Shown here piece after piece: positions 1 through 7,922 of a stretch of 64,000 nt of DNA (position 1 is its first letter; each line of letters begins with the position of its first letter). The DNA is taken from the NCBI RefSeq assembly GCF_039542225.1, contig NZ_BAABHS010000021.1, positions 62,001-126,000 on the forward strand, written 5' to 3'. The position numbers and the translations under genes were made by a program. This DNA comes from Yinghuangia aomiensis. GTDB lineage: Bacteria; Actinomycetota; Actinomycetes; Streptomycetales; Streptomycetaceae. The notes under the pieces were generated by a model. The model did not search any database. It saw nothing but the letters and a program-made list of their open reading frames with translations, and was not told the origin of the DNA.

Positions 1-1
1 G

Positions 2-490
2 TGGCCGCTCGATCCGCGGCCCGTGGTGGTGCGGCCGTTCGCGCCGCCGGAGCGGGACTGGCTGCCCGGCCATCGCGGCGCCGACCTCGCCGCGGCCGCC
101 GGACAGGCGGTGCGCGCGGCGGGTGCCGGGATCGTCGCGTTCGCCGGAGCAATTGCCGGCCAGGGCGTCGTCAGCATCCGGCACGGCAATCTGCTGACCA
201 CCTACGAACCGGTCGCGTCCACCGTCTCCCCCGGTCAGACCGTCGACGTGGGAACCCCGATCGGCACGGTCGCCGCGCAGCCCCTGCACTGTGCCGACGT
301 GTGCCTGCACTGGGGCCTCATCGTCGGCCCTTCGGGCGCTGCCGCCCAGGGCGCGCCGAAGTACGCCGACCCGTCGGGGCTGGTGCACCGTGGCCGTGTG
401 CGGCTCTATCCGCCGCACGGCCCCCTGCCGTCCCGCCCCCGGCCGGCCACCGCCGGACGCGCCTCGGCACGTCCTCGCGGCACTCCGGAC
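2..490 (+). CDS. M23 (LytM-type) metallopeptidase, 5' partial, 3' end unresolved
   Basis: This is the C-terminal catalytic domain of a secreted M23 peptidase, a family that cuts peptidoglycan cross-bridges. The frame is open from base 2, so the start lies outside the window. The zinc-site elements are visible: GHRGADLAA (His and Asp ligands) near the left edge and CLHWGL (distal His) about 80 residues later. The domain appears to finish near base 440. The frame then has no stop until 4105, reading antisense through tetR and ppdK, so the end given here is only the point where tetR begins. A frameshift into another frame would stop at 630 or 878. The family call is firm; the end is not. Confidence 0.6.
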
Positions 491-1159
491 TCAGACCGCG
501 GCTTCGGTCTCCGTCGCGCCCTCGGCGCCGTCCGCAGCGCCCTCGGCATCCTCGGACGACTCCTCGACCGCCCCCGGCAGCCGGATCTCCGCGACCCCGC
601 CGAGCACCAGCCCGAGGGTGGCCGCGGTGACCTCCGCCCCGTCGGCACCGCATTCGATGCGGCGGACGGCCGCGTCGACCATGCCCTGCACGAGCGAGGC
701 GACGAGCATCGGATCGGGGTGGCCGAGGTCGTCGAGCGCGTTCACCACGAGTTCGACGATGCGGCCGTGCGCGGCCCTTATCCGCTCACGGGCGTTGGCG
801 TCGAGTTCGCCGGTGGAGATGGCCACCACGACCCGGTGGGTGCGGTCGCCGACGAGTTCCAGCTGCCGCTGGACGTAGGCGGCGATCTTCCCGGCCGGGT
901 CGTCGACGGCCGCCATGGCGTCCTCGACCTCGGCGACCCAGGCGGGCAGGTCGACCGCGCACAGTTCCTCGACGACGGCCGCGCGCGACCGGAAGTACTC
1001 GTAGACCGAGGAGCGGGCGAGCCCGGTGCGTTCGGCGAGCGCGGGGAAGGTCAGCGCGGCGAAACCGCCCTCGTCCAGGAGCGCACGGGCGGCATCGAGC
1101 AGGGCGGCGTGCTGCATGGCGCGGTGCTCGGCAACGGAGGCTGCACGTATCTTCGGCAC
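491..1159 (-). CDS. TetR family transcriptional regulator
   Basis: A 222-residue regulator. The N-terminal helix-turn-helix is clear around residues 20-60 (ALLDEGGFAALTFPALAERTGLARSSVYEYF), followed by a helical ligand-binding domain and an acidic Glu/Ala-rich tail. The GTG start at 1159 (VPKIRAAS) is preferred over the upstream ATG at 1228 because a -10-like hexamer ends 6 bases before it, which fits a leaderless transcript, and because relatives start at a similar PKI sequence. The ligand and targets are unknown. It is convergent with the M23 gene and transcribed in the same direction as ppdK, which lies upstream behind its own terminator. Confidence 0.85.
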   Translation of the reverse strand: MPKIRAASVAEHRAMQHAALLDAARALLDEGGFAALTFPALAERTGLARSSVYEYFRSRAAVVEELCAVDLPAWVAEVEDAMAAVDDPAGKIAAYVQRQLELVGDRTHRVVVAISTGELDANARERIRAAHGRIVELVVNALDDLGHPDPMLVASLVQGMVDAAVRRIECGADGAEVTAATLGLVLGGVAEIRLPGAVEESSEDAEGAADGAEGATETEAAV

Positions 1160-1165
1160 GAGATC

Positions 1166-1171
1166 ACTGTA
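1166..1171 (-). promoter_or_regulatory. -10 element for a leaderless tetR transcript
   Basis: TACAGT on the minus strand fits the TANNNT actinobacterial -10 pattern. It lies 6 bases before the GTG at 1159, the spacing expected if transcription starts at the start codon. No Shine-Dalgarno sequence is present between them. Confidence 0.5.
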
Positions 1172-1272
1172 GAACGTGCCCCCGCCCGGGCCCCAAGGCC
1201 TTCCGTGCCCGAGACGCGAAATGGCCACCGCCGACCCGTCGTCCGGCCCGTTCCGCGCCCCGCTTCGGCCCC

Positions 1273-1311
1273 GCGGGCGGGCGGAGCACCCGGGGCACTC
1301 CGCCCGCCCGC
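1273..1311 (-). terminator. Stem-loop terminator downstream of ppdK
   Basis: A 14-bp perfect GC stem (1273-1286 with 1298-1311) and an 11-base loop lie 14 bases beyond the ppdK stop. There is no U-tract, as is common in high-GC actinomycetes. Confidence 0.6.
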
Positions 1312-1324
1312 CGTCACTCGGGTG

Positions 1325-4069
1325 TCATCGCGTATCGCCGCCCGATCCGCCGCTTCCGGCCCCGTCGGGGGTACCCAGCACCGCGGCGCGGCCGGCTTCC
1401 AGCCGGGCGACGGGGAGCCGGAACGGCGAGCACGACACGTAGTCGAGCCCGGTGTCGTGGAAGAACCGCACCGACTCGGGGTCGCCGCCGTGCTCGCCGC
1501 AGACGCCGAGCCCGAGACCGGGGCGGGTCTCCCGGCCCTCGGCCACGGCCAGCGCCACCAGTCGCCCGACGCCGCCGCGGTCGAGGGTCTCGAACGGCGA
1601 CACCCGGAAGATGCCCGCGTCCAGGTACTCGGTGAAGAACGACGCCTCCACGTCGTCGCGCGAGAAACCCCACGTGGTCTGGGTGAGGTCGTTCGTGCCG
1701 AACGAGAAGAACTCGGCGGCCTCGGCGATCCGGCCGGCGGTGAGCGCGGCACGCGGGAGCTCGATCATGGTGCCGACCGGGAACGCCACCTCGGTGCCGG
1801 ATTCGGCACTGACCTCGGCGAACACCGTGCGGGCCTCGTCGCCGACGAGTGCCAGCTCCCGGAGCGCGCCGACCAGCGGGACCATGATCTCCGGGCGCGG
1901 GTCGCCGCCGGCCCGGATGCGCGCGACCGCGGCCTCGGCGACCGCGCGGATCTGCATCGCGAACAGGCCGGGGATGACCAGTCCGAGGCGCACGCCGCGG
2001 AGCCCGAGCATCGGGTTCTGCTCGTGCAACCGGCGGACGGCGTCCAGCAGTTCGCGTTCCTCGCCGACCGGGTCGCCGAGCGCTTCGGCGACCGCGACGC
2101 GGACCGACAGGTCGGTGAGGTCGGGCAGGAACTCGTGCAGGGGCGGGTCGATGAGCCGGATGGTCACCGGCAGGCCGTCCATGGCCTCCAGCACCTCGGC
2201 GAAGTCCTGGCGCTGCAGCGGCAGCAGCGCGTCGAGGGCGGCGGCGCGGCCGTCGTCGGAGTCGGCGAGGACGAGCCGTTCCACGTACTTGCGGCGTTCG
2301 CCGAGGAACATGTGCTCGGTGCGCAGCAGTCCGATTCCTTCGGCGCCGAAGCGGCGGGCGCGCTGCGCGTCGGGCCCGGTGTCGGCGTTCGCCCGGACCC
2401 GCAGGCGGCGGCGCCGGTCGGCGTGGCCGAGGATGCGCGCGACGGCGGCGACCAGGCCGTCGGTGTCGTCGTCCGCGGTGATGCGGCCTTCGAAGTAGTC
2501 GACGACGGGCGGGGGCACGACGGGGGCGGCCCCGGCGTAGACGCGGCCGGTCATGCCGTCCACCGAGATCACGTCGCCTTCCGCGACGATGATGCCGCCC
2601 GGCGCCGTGCAGCGGCGGGCGCGCGCGTCCACGTCGAGGTCCTCGGCGCCGCACACGCAGGTTTTGCCCATGCCGCGGGCCACGACCGCGGCGTGCGAGG
2701 TCTTGCCGCCGCGGCTGGTGAGGATGCCGTCCGCGGCGACCATGCCGGCCAGGTCGTCGGGGTTGGTCTCGCGCCGCACCAGGATCACGTGCTCGCCGCG
2801 GGCCGCCCAGGCCACCGCCGTCGCCTGGTCGAAGACGGCCCGCCCGACGGCGGCGCCCGGCGAGGCGGGGATGCCGCGGGCGATCGCGGTGGGCCCGTCG
2901 GGGCTGTCCTCTCCGATGGCGGCGAAGCGGGGGAACATCAGCTGCGCGAGCTGCGCTCCGGTGACGCGGCACAGCGCCTCGTCCGCGTCGATCAGCCCTT
3001 GGTCGGCAAGCTGCGCCGCAATGCGGAAGGCCGCCTCCGCCGTGCGCTTGCCGACGCGGGTCTGGAGCATCCACAAGGTGCCGCGTTCGATCGTGAACTC
3101 GATGTCGCACAGGTCCCGGTAGTGGTCTTCGAGGATCCGCATGATGTCGAGCAGGCGGTCGTAGGAGGTCTTGTCGAGTTCTTCGAGCGCGGCCAGGGGC
3201 ACGGTGTTGCGGATGCCGGCGACGACGTCCTCCCCTTGCGCGTTGGCGAGGTAGTCGCCGTACACGCCGGGCTGCCCGGTGGCCGGGTCGCGGGTGAACG
3301 CGACGCCGGTGCCGGAGTCGGGGCCGAGGTTGCCGAAGACCATCGCGACGATGTTGACCGCGGTACCCAAATCGTCCGGAATGCGCTCCTGGCGGCGGTA
3401 CAGCCGCGCCCGCTCGCCGTTCCACGACGCGAAGACCGCGCGGACCGCCATGTCCAGCTGCGTCCGCGGGTCCTGCGGGAACGCGACGCCCGCGTGCTCG
3501 GCGACCAGGTCCTGGAATTCGCCGACCAGGGCGCGCAGATCGTCCGCGTCGAGGTCGACGTCGGTCGCCGCCCCCTTGGCCTGCTTGGCCGCCTCCAGCC
3601 GCTCCTCGAACAGGTCGCCGTCGATGCCGAGCACGGTCTTGCCGAACATCTGCACGAGCCGCCGGTACGAGTCCCACGCGAACCGCTCGTCGTCCGCCTG
3701 CGCGGCCAACCCGGCGACGGAGGCGTCGGTGAGGCCGATGTTGAGGACGGTGTCCATCATCCCCGGCATCGAGAACGCCGCACCGGAACGCACCGACACC
3801 AGCAGCGGGTCGTCGGGCTGCCCGAGCTGCCGCGCCATGCGCTTCTCCAGCGCGGCCAGGTGCGCATCCACCTGCTCGCGCAGCCCGGTCGGCTCCTCGC
3901 CCGCGTGCAGGTAGGCGCGGCAGGCGTCCGTGGTGATCGTGAAGCCCGGCGGCACCGGCAGGCCGAGGTTGTGCATCTCGGCCAGGTTGGCGCCTTTGCC
4001 GCCGAGCAGGTCCTTGAGGTCCTTGTTGCCTTCGGCGAAGGCGTAGACGAATTTCGGGATGTTCGGCAC
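1325..4069 (-). CDS. ppdK: Pyruvate, phosphate dikinase
   Basis: A 914-residue enzyme interconverting ATP, phosphate and pyruvate with AMP, PPi and phosphoenolpyruvate in the cytosol. The domains run in the usual order: an N-terminal ATP-grasp domain opening with GGKGANLAEM, a central phosphohistidine domain with GGKTSHAAVVARG (catalytic His), and a C-terminal PEP/pyruvate TIM barrel with GVCGEHGGDP (catalytic Cys). Length matches the family. The GTG start at 4069 (VPNIPKFVYAF) is chosen because a GAGGGGG ribosome site lies just upstream and homology begins there; the frame extends to 4228 without conserved sequence. Monocistronic between its own terminator and a divergent-looking G-rich region. 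Confidence 0.97.
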   Translation of the reverse strand: MPNIPKFVYAFAEGNKDLKDLLGGKGANLAEMHNLGLPVPPGFTITTDACRAYLHAGEEPTGLREQVDAHLAALEKRMARQLGQPDDPLLVSVRSGAAFSMPGMMDTVLNIGLTDASVAGLAAQADDERFAWDSYRRLVQMFGKTVLGIDGDLFEERLEAAKQAKGAATDVDLDADDLRALVGEFQDLVAEHAGVAFPQDPRTQLDMAVRAVFASWNGERARLYRRQERIPDDLGTAVNIVAMVFGNLGPDSGTGVAFTRDPATGQPGVYGDYLANAQGEDVVAGIRNTVPLAALEELDKTSYDRLLDIMRILEDHYRDLCDIEFTIERGTLWMLQTRVGKRTAEAAFRIAAQLADQGLIDADEALCRVTGAQLAQLMFPRFAAIGEDSPDGPTAIARGIPASPGAAVGRAVFDQATAVAWAARGEHVILVRRETNPDDLAGMVAADGILTSRGGKTSHAAVVARGMGKTCVCGAEDLDVDARARRCTAPGGIIVAEGDVISVDGMTGRVYAGAAPVVPPPVVDYFEGRITADDDTDGLVAAVARILGHADRRRRLRVRANADTGPDAQRARRFGAEGIGLLRTEHMFLGERRKYVERLVLADSDDGRAAALDALLPLQRQDFAEVLEAMDGLPVTIRLIDPPLHEFLPDLTDLSVRVAVAEALGDPVGEERELLDAVRRLHEQNPMLGLRGVRLGLVIPGLFAMQIRAVAEAAVARIRAGGDPRPEIMVPLVGALRELALVGDEARTVFAEVSAESGTEVAFPVGTMIELPRAALTAGRIAEAAEFFSFGTNDLTQTTWGFSRDDVEASFFTEYLDAGIFRVSPFETLDRGGVGRLVALAVAEGRETRPGLGLGVCGEHGGDPESVRFFHDTGLDYVSCSPFRLPVARLEAGRAAVLGTPDGAGSGGSGGDTR

Positions 4070-4273
4070 GGGTATCCCCCTCGCGCACGACGGTGGGCCG
4101 CATGACCACCGTGCGGGGGTGAGGGGCCCCCGCGCCTGACACCGGCAGAAGTCGCACGGCCCGATTGCCCTGATGGCGGGGAGCGTACCCAGCCCAGCCG
4201 ACCGGGCACGCCTTGAGACCAGGATCACGCCAAGGGGGGCGGTCTGGCGCGGCGAGCGGTTTGCGGAGAACCC

Positions 4274-4322
4274 GGGAATGGGGGGTGGGGCATTCTCAGG
4301 GGGTTGGGGGAGGGGGGTGGGG
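4274..4322 (+). other. G-run array, potential G-quadruplexes
   Basis: Two closely spaced clusters of guanine runs lie on the plus strand. The second, 4299-4322, is four runs of 4-6 G separated by 1-2 bases, which fits the canonical intramolecular quadruplex pattern. The array sits between the stop of the NmrA-like gene and the ppdK start, about 230 bases upstream of ppdK. Confidence 0.5.
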
Positions 4323-4333
4323 CCCCCAGCTGT

Positions 4334-5179
4334 TCACGGCAAGTCCGACTCGCTCCAAGCCCCCACCGCCCCCGCCACGAACTGCTCGAATCCCCGGGCC
4401 GGCCGCCCCAAGGCCTCGCGCACCCCGTCGGACACCCCCGACCCGAGCCCGTCGCGGACCGCCACCAGCAGGCCGCACAGCCGGGCTGCGACGTCCGGAG
4501 CCACCCCGTGGGCAACCTGCTGCTCGACGAAGGCCTCCGCCGTGACGTCGACGTGCCGGACGGTTCGGCCCGTGGCCTTGCCGATGATCTCCACGGCTTC
4601 CGCGAAGCCGAGCGACCGAGGGCCGGTGAGCTGGTAGATCCGCCCCGCATGCCGCACATCCGTCAAAGCCGCCGCGGCGACCTCGGCGATGTCGTCCGCG
4701 TCGACGAACGCGGTGCGTCCGTCGCCGGTCGGCAGCGCCAGCGTTCCCGTCAGGACCGCCGGACGCCAGAACGTCTCGCTGAAGTTCTGCGCGAACCAGC
4801 CGGGCCGCAGGATCGTCCAGTCCATGCCCGAGGCGCGGACGGCGTCCTCCGCGCCCTTCAGCGGACGCCCGTCGTCCGCCTCCCCCACGCCGTGCGCGGA
4901 CAGCAGCACCACCCGCCGCACCCCCGCGGCGGCCGCGGCCTCGACCAGTCCGGGGATCCGTACGCTCGGGTCGAGGCCCGTCCGCAGGTCGGGCTCCAGC
5001 ACGTACAGCCCGGCGACCCCGTCGAGCGCCGCCGCCCACGTCGACGGTTCTCCGAGTGCGCAGCGGACGTCGCCGCCGGTGCGCGACGCGGTCCGTACCG
5101 GGTGTCCGGCCTCCCGCAGTCGCCGGGCAATGCGGCGGCCGGTCGTTCCGGTGCCGCCGAGGACAAGGGTCGTATTCAT
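4334..5179 (-). CDS. NmrA-like NAD(P)-binding protein
   Basis: A 281-residue Rossmann-fold protein of the atypical short-chain reductase (NmrA/NAD(P)H azoreductase-like) group. The N-terminal dinucleotide motif TLVLGGTGTTGRRIARRL is clear, and a downstream LRPGWFAQNF segment is typical of the family. There is no classical Tyr-x-x-x-Lys active site, so it may be a redox sensor or an isomerase/reductase of unknown substrate. The ATG at 5179 begins the conserved part. It is divergent from an AraC regulator 81 bases away, a common arrangement in which the regulator controls the reductase; that link is inferred from position only. Confidence 0.85.
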   Translation of the reverse strand: MNTTLVLGGTGTTGRRIARRLREAGHPVRTASRTGGDVRCALGEPSTWAAALDGVAGLYVLEPDLRTGLDPSVRIPGLVEAAAAAGVRRVVLLSAHGVGEADDGRPLKGAEDAVRASGMDWTILRPGWFAQNFSETFWRPAVLTGTLALPTGDGRTAFVDADDIAEVAAAALTDVRHAGRIYQLTGPRSLGFAEAVEIIGKATGRTVRHVDVTAEAFVEQQVAHGVAPDVAARLCGLLVAVRDGLGSGVSDGVREALGRPARGFEQFVAGAVGAWSESDLP

Positions 5180-5248
5180 GGCCACCAGCGAACTCCACAC
5201 CGGCCAGACGATCCATAGGTGATAGTCGCGGTTCCCTTTGCCATCGTC

Positions 5249-5254
5249 TAACGT
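5249..5254 (+). promoter_or_regulatory. -10 element for a leaderless araC-family transcript
   Basis: TAACGT (TANNNT pattern) ends 6 bases before the GTG at 5261, with no Shine-Dalgarno between. It lies in the 81-base divergent intergenic region shared with the NmrA-like gene. Confidence 0.45.
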
Positions 5255-5260
5255 CGCCCT

Positions 5261-6247
5261 GTGGACGTCCTGAGCGACTTACTGCACCGGGCCCGCGCCT
5301 CGCACACCGCCGTCCGGCAACTGATCCAGCGACCACCGTGGTCGCTGACGTTCGCCGACCCGCCGCTGCTCTCGCTCGTCGCCGCGCTCCACGGCGACGC
5401 CTGGGTCGGCGTCGACGACGCCTCCCCCACCCGCCTCGCACAAGGCGACATCGCTTTGGTCCGCGGCCCCGCGCCGCACACCATCTCCGATGCGCCCACC
5501 ACCCGGCCCCTCGTCGTGATCCGCGACGGCCGCAAGCTCTCCGTCGACGGCAGCGAAGCGGCGGACCGGGTGCGCCGCAGCCTCGCGCCTCGGACGTACG
5601 GGGACGGCCGGTCCGGCGCCGACGCCGTGCTCCGCGGCAGCTACGACCTGCACGGCCAGGTCGGCGAGCGCGTGCTGGCCGCGCTGCCGCCCCTCGCCGT
5701 CGTGCCCGCCGGGCCGCGTACCCGGGCCGCCCTGGACCTCCTCGCCGCCGAGACCGCCCACGACGAGCCCGGGCAGGACGCGGTCCTGGGACGCCTGCTC
5801 GACCTCGTCCTCGTCCTGGCGCTGCGCGCGTGGTGGGCCGCCCCGGACGCGCGCCCGCCCGCCTGGTACCGGGCCACCGCCGACCCTGCGATCGGCGCCG
5901 CGCTGCGCGCCCTGCACGAGGAGCCCGCCCGCCGGTGGACGGTCGCCGCGCTGGCCGCCGAGGCCGGCCTGTCCCGTGCCGCGTTCGCCGCGCGCTTCGC
6001 CGCCCTGGTCGGGGAGCCGCCGCTCACCTACCTCACCGCCTGGCGGATGACCCTCGCCGCCGACCTGCTCCGGGACACCGATGCCACCGTCGGCGCGGTG
6101 GGCCGACTCGTGGGCTACACCGACGCGTTCGCCTTCAGCGTCGCCTTCAAACGCGCCCACGGCGTCACTCCGTCGCACCGGCGCCGCCCCGACCCGGGTC
6201 CGACCGGCCGACCCCCGGCACCGTCCGCCGACGACCGCCGCGTCTGA
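5261..6247 (+). CDS. AraC family regulator with N-terminal cupin domain
   Basis: A 328-residue regulator. The first half resembles the AraC-type cupin sensor domain (the DVLSDLLHRARA opening and an ALVRGPAPHTI segment). The C-terminal part, about residues 205-310, carries two helix-turn-helix units (WTVAALAAEAGLSRAAFAARF and a second ending in GYTDAFAFSVAFKRAHGVTPSHRRR). The GTG at 5261 is supported by leaderless spacing. Such regulators often control a divergent oxidoreductase gene, here the NmrA-like gene. The cobW gene starts 41 bases downstream on the same strand with its own ribosome site. Confidence 0.9.
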   Translation: MDVLSDLLHRARASHTAVRQLIQRPPWSLTFADPPLLSLVAALHGDAWVGVDDASPTRLAQGDIALVRGPAPHTISDAPTTRPLVVIRDGRKLSVDGSEAADRVRRSLAPRTYGDGRSGADAVLRGSYDLHGQVGERVLAALPPLAVVPAGPRTRAALDLLAAETAHDEPGQDAVLGRLLDLVLVLALRAWWAAPDARPPAWYRATADPAIGAALRALHEEPARRWTVAALAAEAGLSRAAFAARFAALVGEPPLTYLTAWRMTLAADLLRDTDATVGAVGRLVGYTDAFAFSVAFKRAHGVTPSHRRRPDPGPTGRPPAPSADDRRV

Positions 6248-6288
6248 TCGAATGGTCGGCGACGCACAGCACCGACGAAAGGCATCCC

Positions 6289-7458
6289 GTGGGCAAGCGC
6301 ATCCCGGTCGTCCTCGTCGCCGGGTTCCTCGGCGCGGGCAAGACCACGCTGCTCAACCACCTGCTGCGGCACGCGGACGGCACCCGGATCGCGGTCGTCG
6401 TCAACGACTTCGGATCCGTGAACATCGACGCGATGCTCGTGTCCGCACAGGTCGATTCGATGGTGTCGCTCGGCAACGGCTGCCTGTGCTGCGTGCTCGA
6501 CACGTCCGACCTGGACGGCATGTTCAGCCGCCTCGCACGCACCAAGCCCGACGTGATCGTCGTGGAGGCCAGCGGTCTCGCCGAGCCGGTGGAACTCGTC
6601 CAGATGGTGCTGGCCAGCCGCCACCAGCGGATCCGGTACGCCGGACTCCTCATGGTCGTCGACGGTGCCCACTTCGCCGCCACCCGCGCCGAACACCCGG
6701 AAATCGACCGCCACCTGCACTACGCCGACCTCGTCGTCGCCAACAAGGACGACCTGCTCGACCCGGCGGAACGCGCCGCGCTGCACGCCACTCTGGCCGA
6801 ACTCGCCCCCGGCGCGCCCGTGGTGCCGTCCCTGCGCGGCCGCATCGACCCCGCGCTCCTGTTCGACGCGGCTCCCCACGGCGCGCGCACCGTGCCGCGG
6901 GCCCGGCAGCTGTCCTTCGACGACCTGCTCCGCGACGCGGCCACGCACGAAGCCCACGGTGACCACGGCACCGACGCAGCCGACGACGCCCACGCCGACC
7001 ACCTGCACAGCGCCTACGACACGCTCAACCTGGAGTCCGCGGAGCCGCTGGACCCGCGGGCGTTCGCCGCGTTCATGGAACGCGGGTTCCCGGGTGTGTA
7101 CCGCATGAAGGGGTTCGTACGCTTCGCGCTCCCCGGCCGCCCCGACCGCTACACCCTGCAGTTGGTCGGACGCCACCTCTCCTACACCCGCTCGGGCTGG
7201 CCGCGCGGGCAGCAGCCGACCACCACCCTGGTCGCGATCGGCGCGGGCTTCGATGCCGCCGCCCTCCGCGACGGCTTCGCCGCCTGCACCCTGGCGGAAA
7301 GCGCGGGCCCGGTCGCCGACCCGGACATCGCGATGGCCGGAATCCGCCGCCATCTCGAAGGCCGCGAAGCCGAAGACCGCGCCGCAGCCCGCGAGTCCGA
7401 CACGCCGGGCACCGACCCGGACCTGTCGGCCGCGGAGGTCGAGGCCTACGCCGACTGA
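6289..7458 (+). CDS. CobW/COG0523 family metal-chaperone GTPase
   Basis: A 389-residue G3E GTPase of the COG0523 group, which delivers zinc or other metals to client proteins. Visible features are the Walker A GFLGAGKTT (residues 12-20), the metal-binding CLCC motif (residues 65-68) and VVNDFGSVNIDA. A histidine-rich linker (about residues 220-245) precedes a C-terminal CobW_C domain ending in an acidic tail. The GTG at 6289 has a GAAAGG ribosome site 7 bases upstream. The client is unknown. It lies 5 kb from the znuACB-zur operon, which supports a zinc role, but no Zur-type box is visible upstream. Confidence 0.9.
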   Translation: MGKRIPVVLVAGFLGAGKTTLLNHLLRHADGTRIAVVVNDFGSVNIDAMLVSAQVDSMVSLGNGCLCCVLDTSDLDGMFSRLARTKPDVIVVEASGLAEPVELVQMVLASRHQRIRYAGLLMVVDGAHFAATRAEHPEIDRHLHYADLVVANKDDLLDPAERAALHATLAELAPGAPVVPSLRGRIDPALLFDAAPHGARTVPRARQLSFDDLLRDAATHEAHGDHGTDAADDAHADHLHSAYDTLNLESAEPLDPRAFAAFMERGFPGVYRMKGFVRFALPGRPDRYTLQLVGRHLSYTRSGWPRGQQPTTTLVAIGAGFDAAALRDGFAACTLAESAGPVADPDIAMAGIRRHLEGREAEDRAAARESDTPGTDPDLSAAEVEAYAD

Positions 7459-7922
7459 CCGCTCCGCGGCTCCGCCCCGGCCAGGCAAGATCCAAGCCCT
7501 CCACCGGAGTTCGGCCGACCGTGCGCGGCAGATTCGGGCCAAGCGGACGGGGCTCGCTTGGGGAGGCGGGCGCTCGCGACGCGCGCGGCCCGCACGTTCG
7601 AGACCGCCGCCGCACGGCGGCCTGAGCTTCCGCCGCGTGGCGGCCGTGGCAGGGCAACGCAGCGCAGCCCACCGCCCGGTGTCCACCCGGCCCCGGACCA
7701 GCCTGGCTCCGCCCGGCAAACCGCCTATGGACGCTGCTCGACCGGTCCGACGCCCCGATCGGCCAGGCAGTTCGCCGCGGCGCCCGGAGAACAGCTCCGG
7801 ACCGGCTGTGCCGCGGCCGCCTCCGCCCAGGCTCGCGCGCGGCAGCGCGTCCGTTCAGCCGTCCGGCACACCTGCCCGTCGCCCGAGCGGCCCGACTCCG
7901 GCCAAAGCCTCCGGACCGCGCC
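7459..7922. other. Intergenic region between convergent cobW and dusB
   Basis: This 464-base stretch holds no convincing gene. The open frames across it show no recognisable protein sequence. Two short GC hairpins occur, around 7606-7621 (GCCGCC with GGCGGC) and about 20 bases further on (CCGCC with GGCGG). They may stop transcription from one or both sides, but neither has a U-tract. Confidence 0.4.

Noticed and set aside
23..4105. 1360-residue plus-strand open frame
   Set aside because: Only its first 140 residues resemble a protein (M23). The rest is the antisense of tetR and ppdK, kept open by GC codon bias.
7459..7922. Possible small gene between cobW and dusB
   Set aside because: Open frames there are Arg/Pro/Ser-rich with no ribosome site or conserved sequence.
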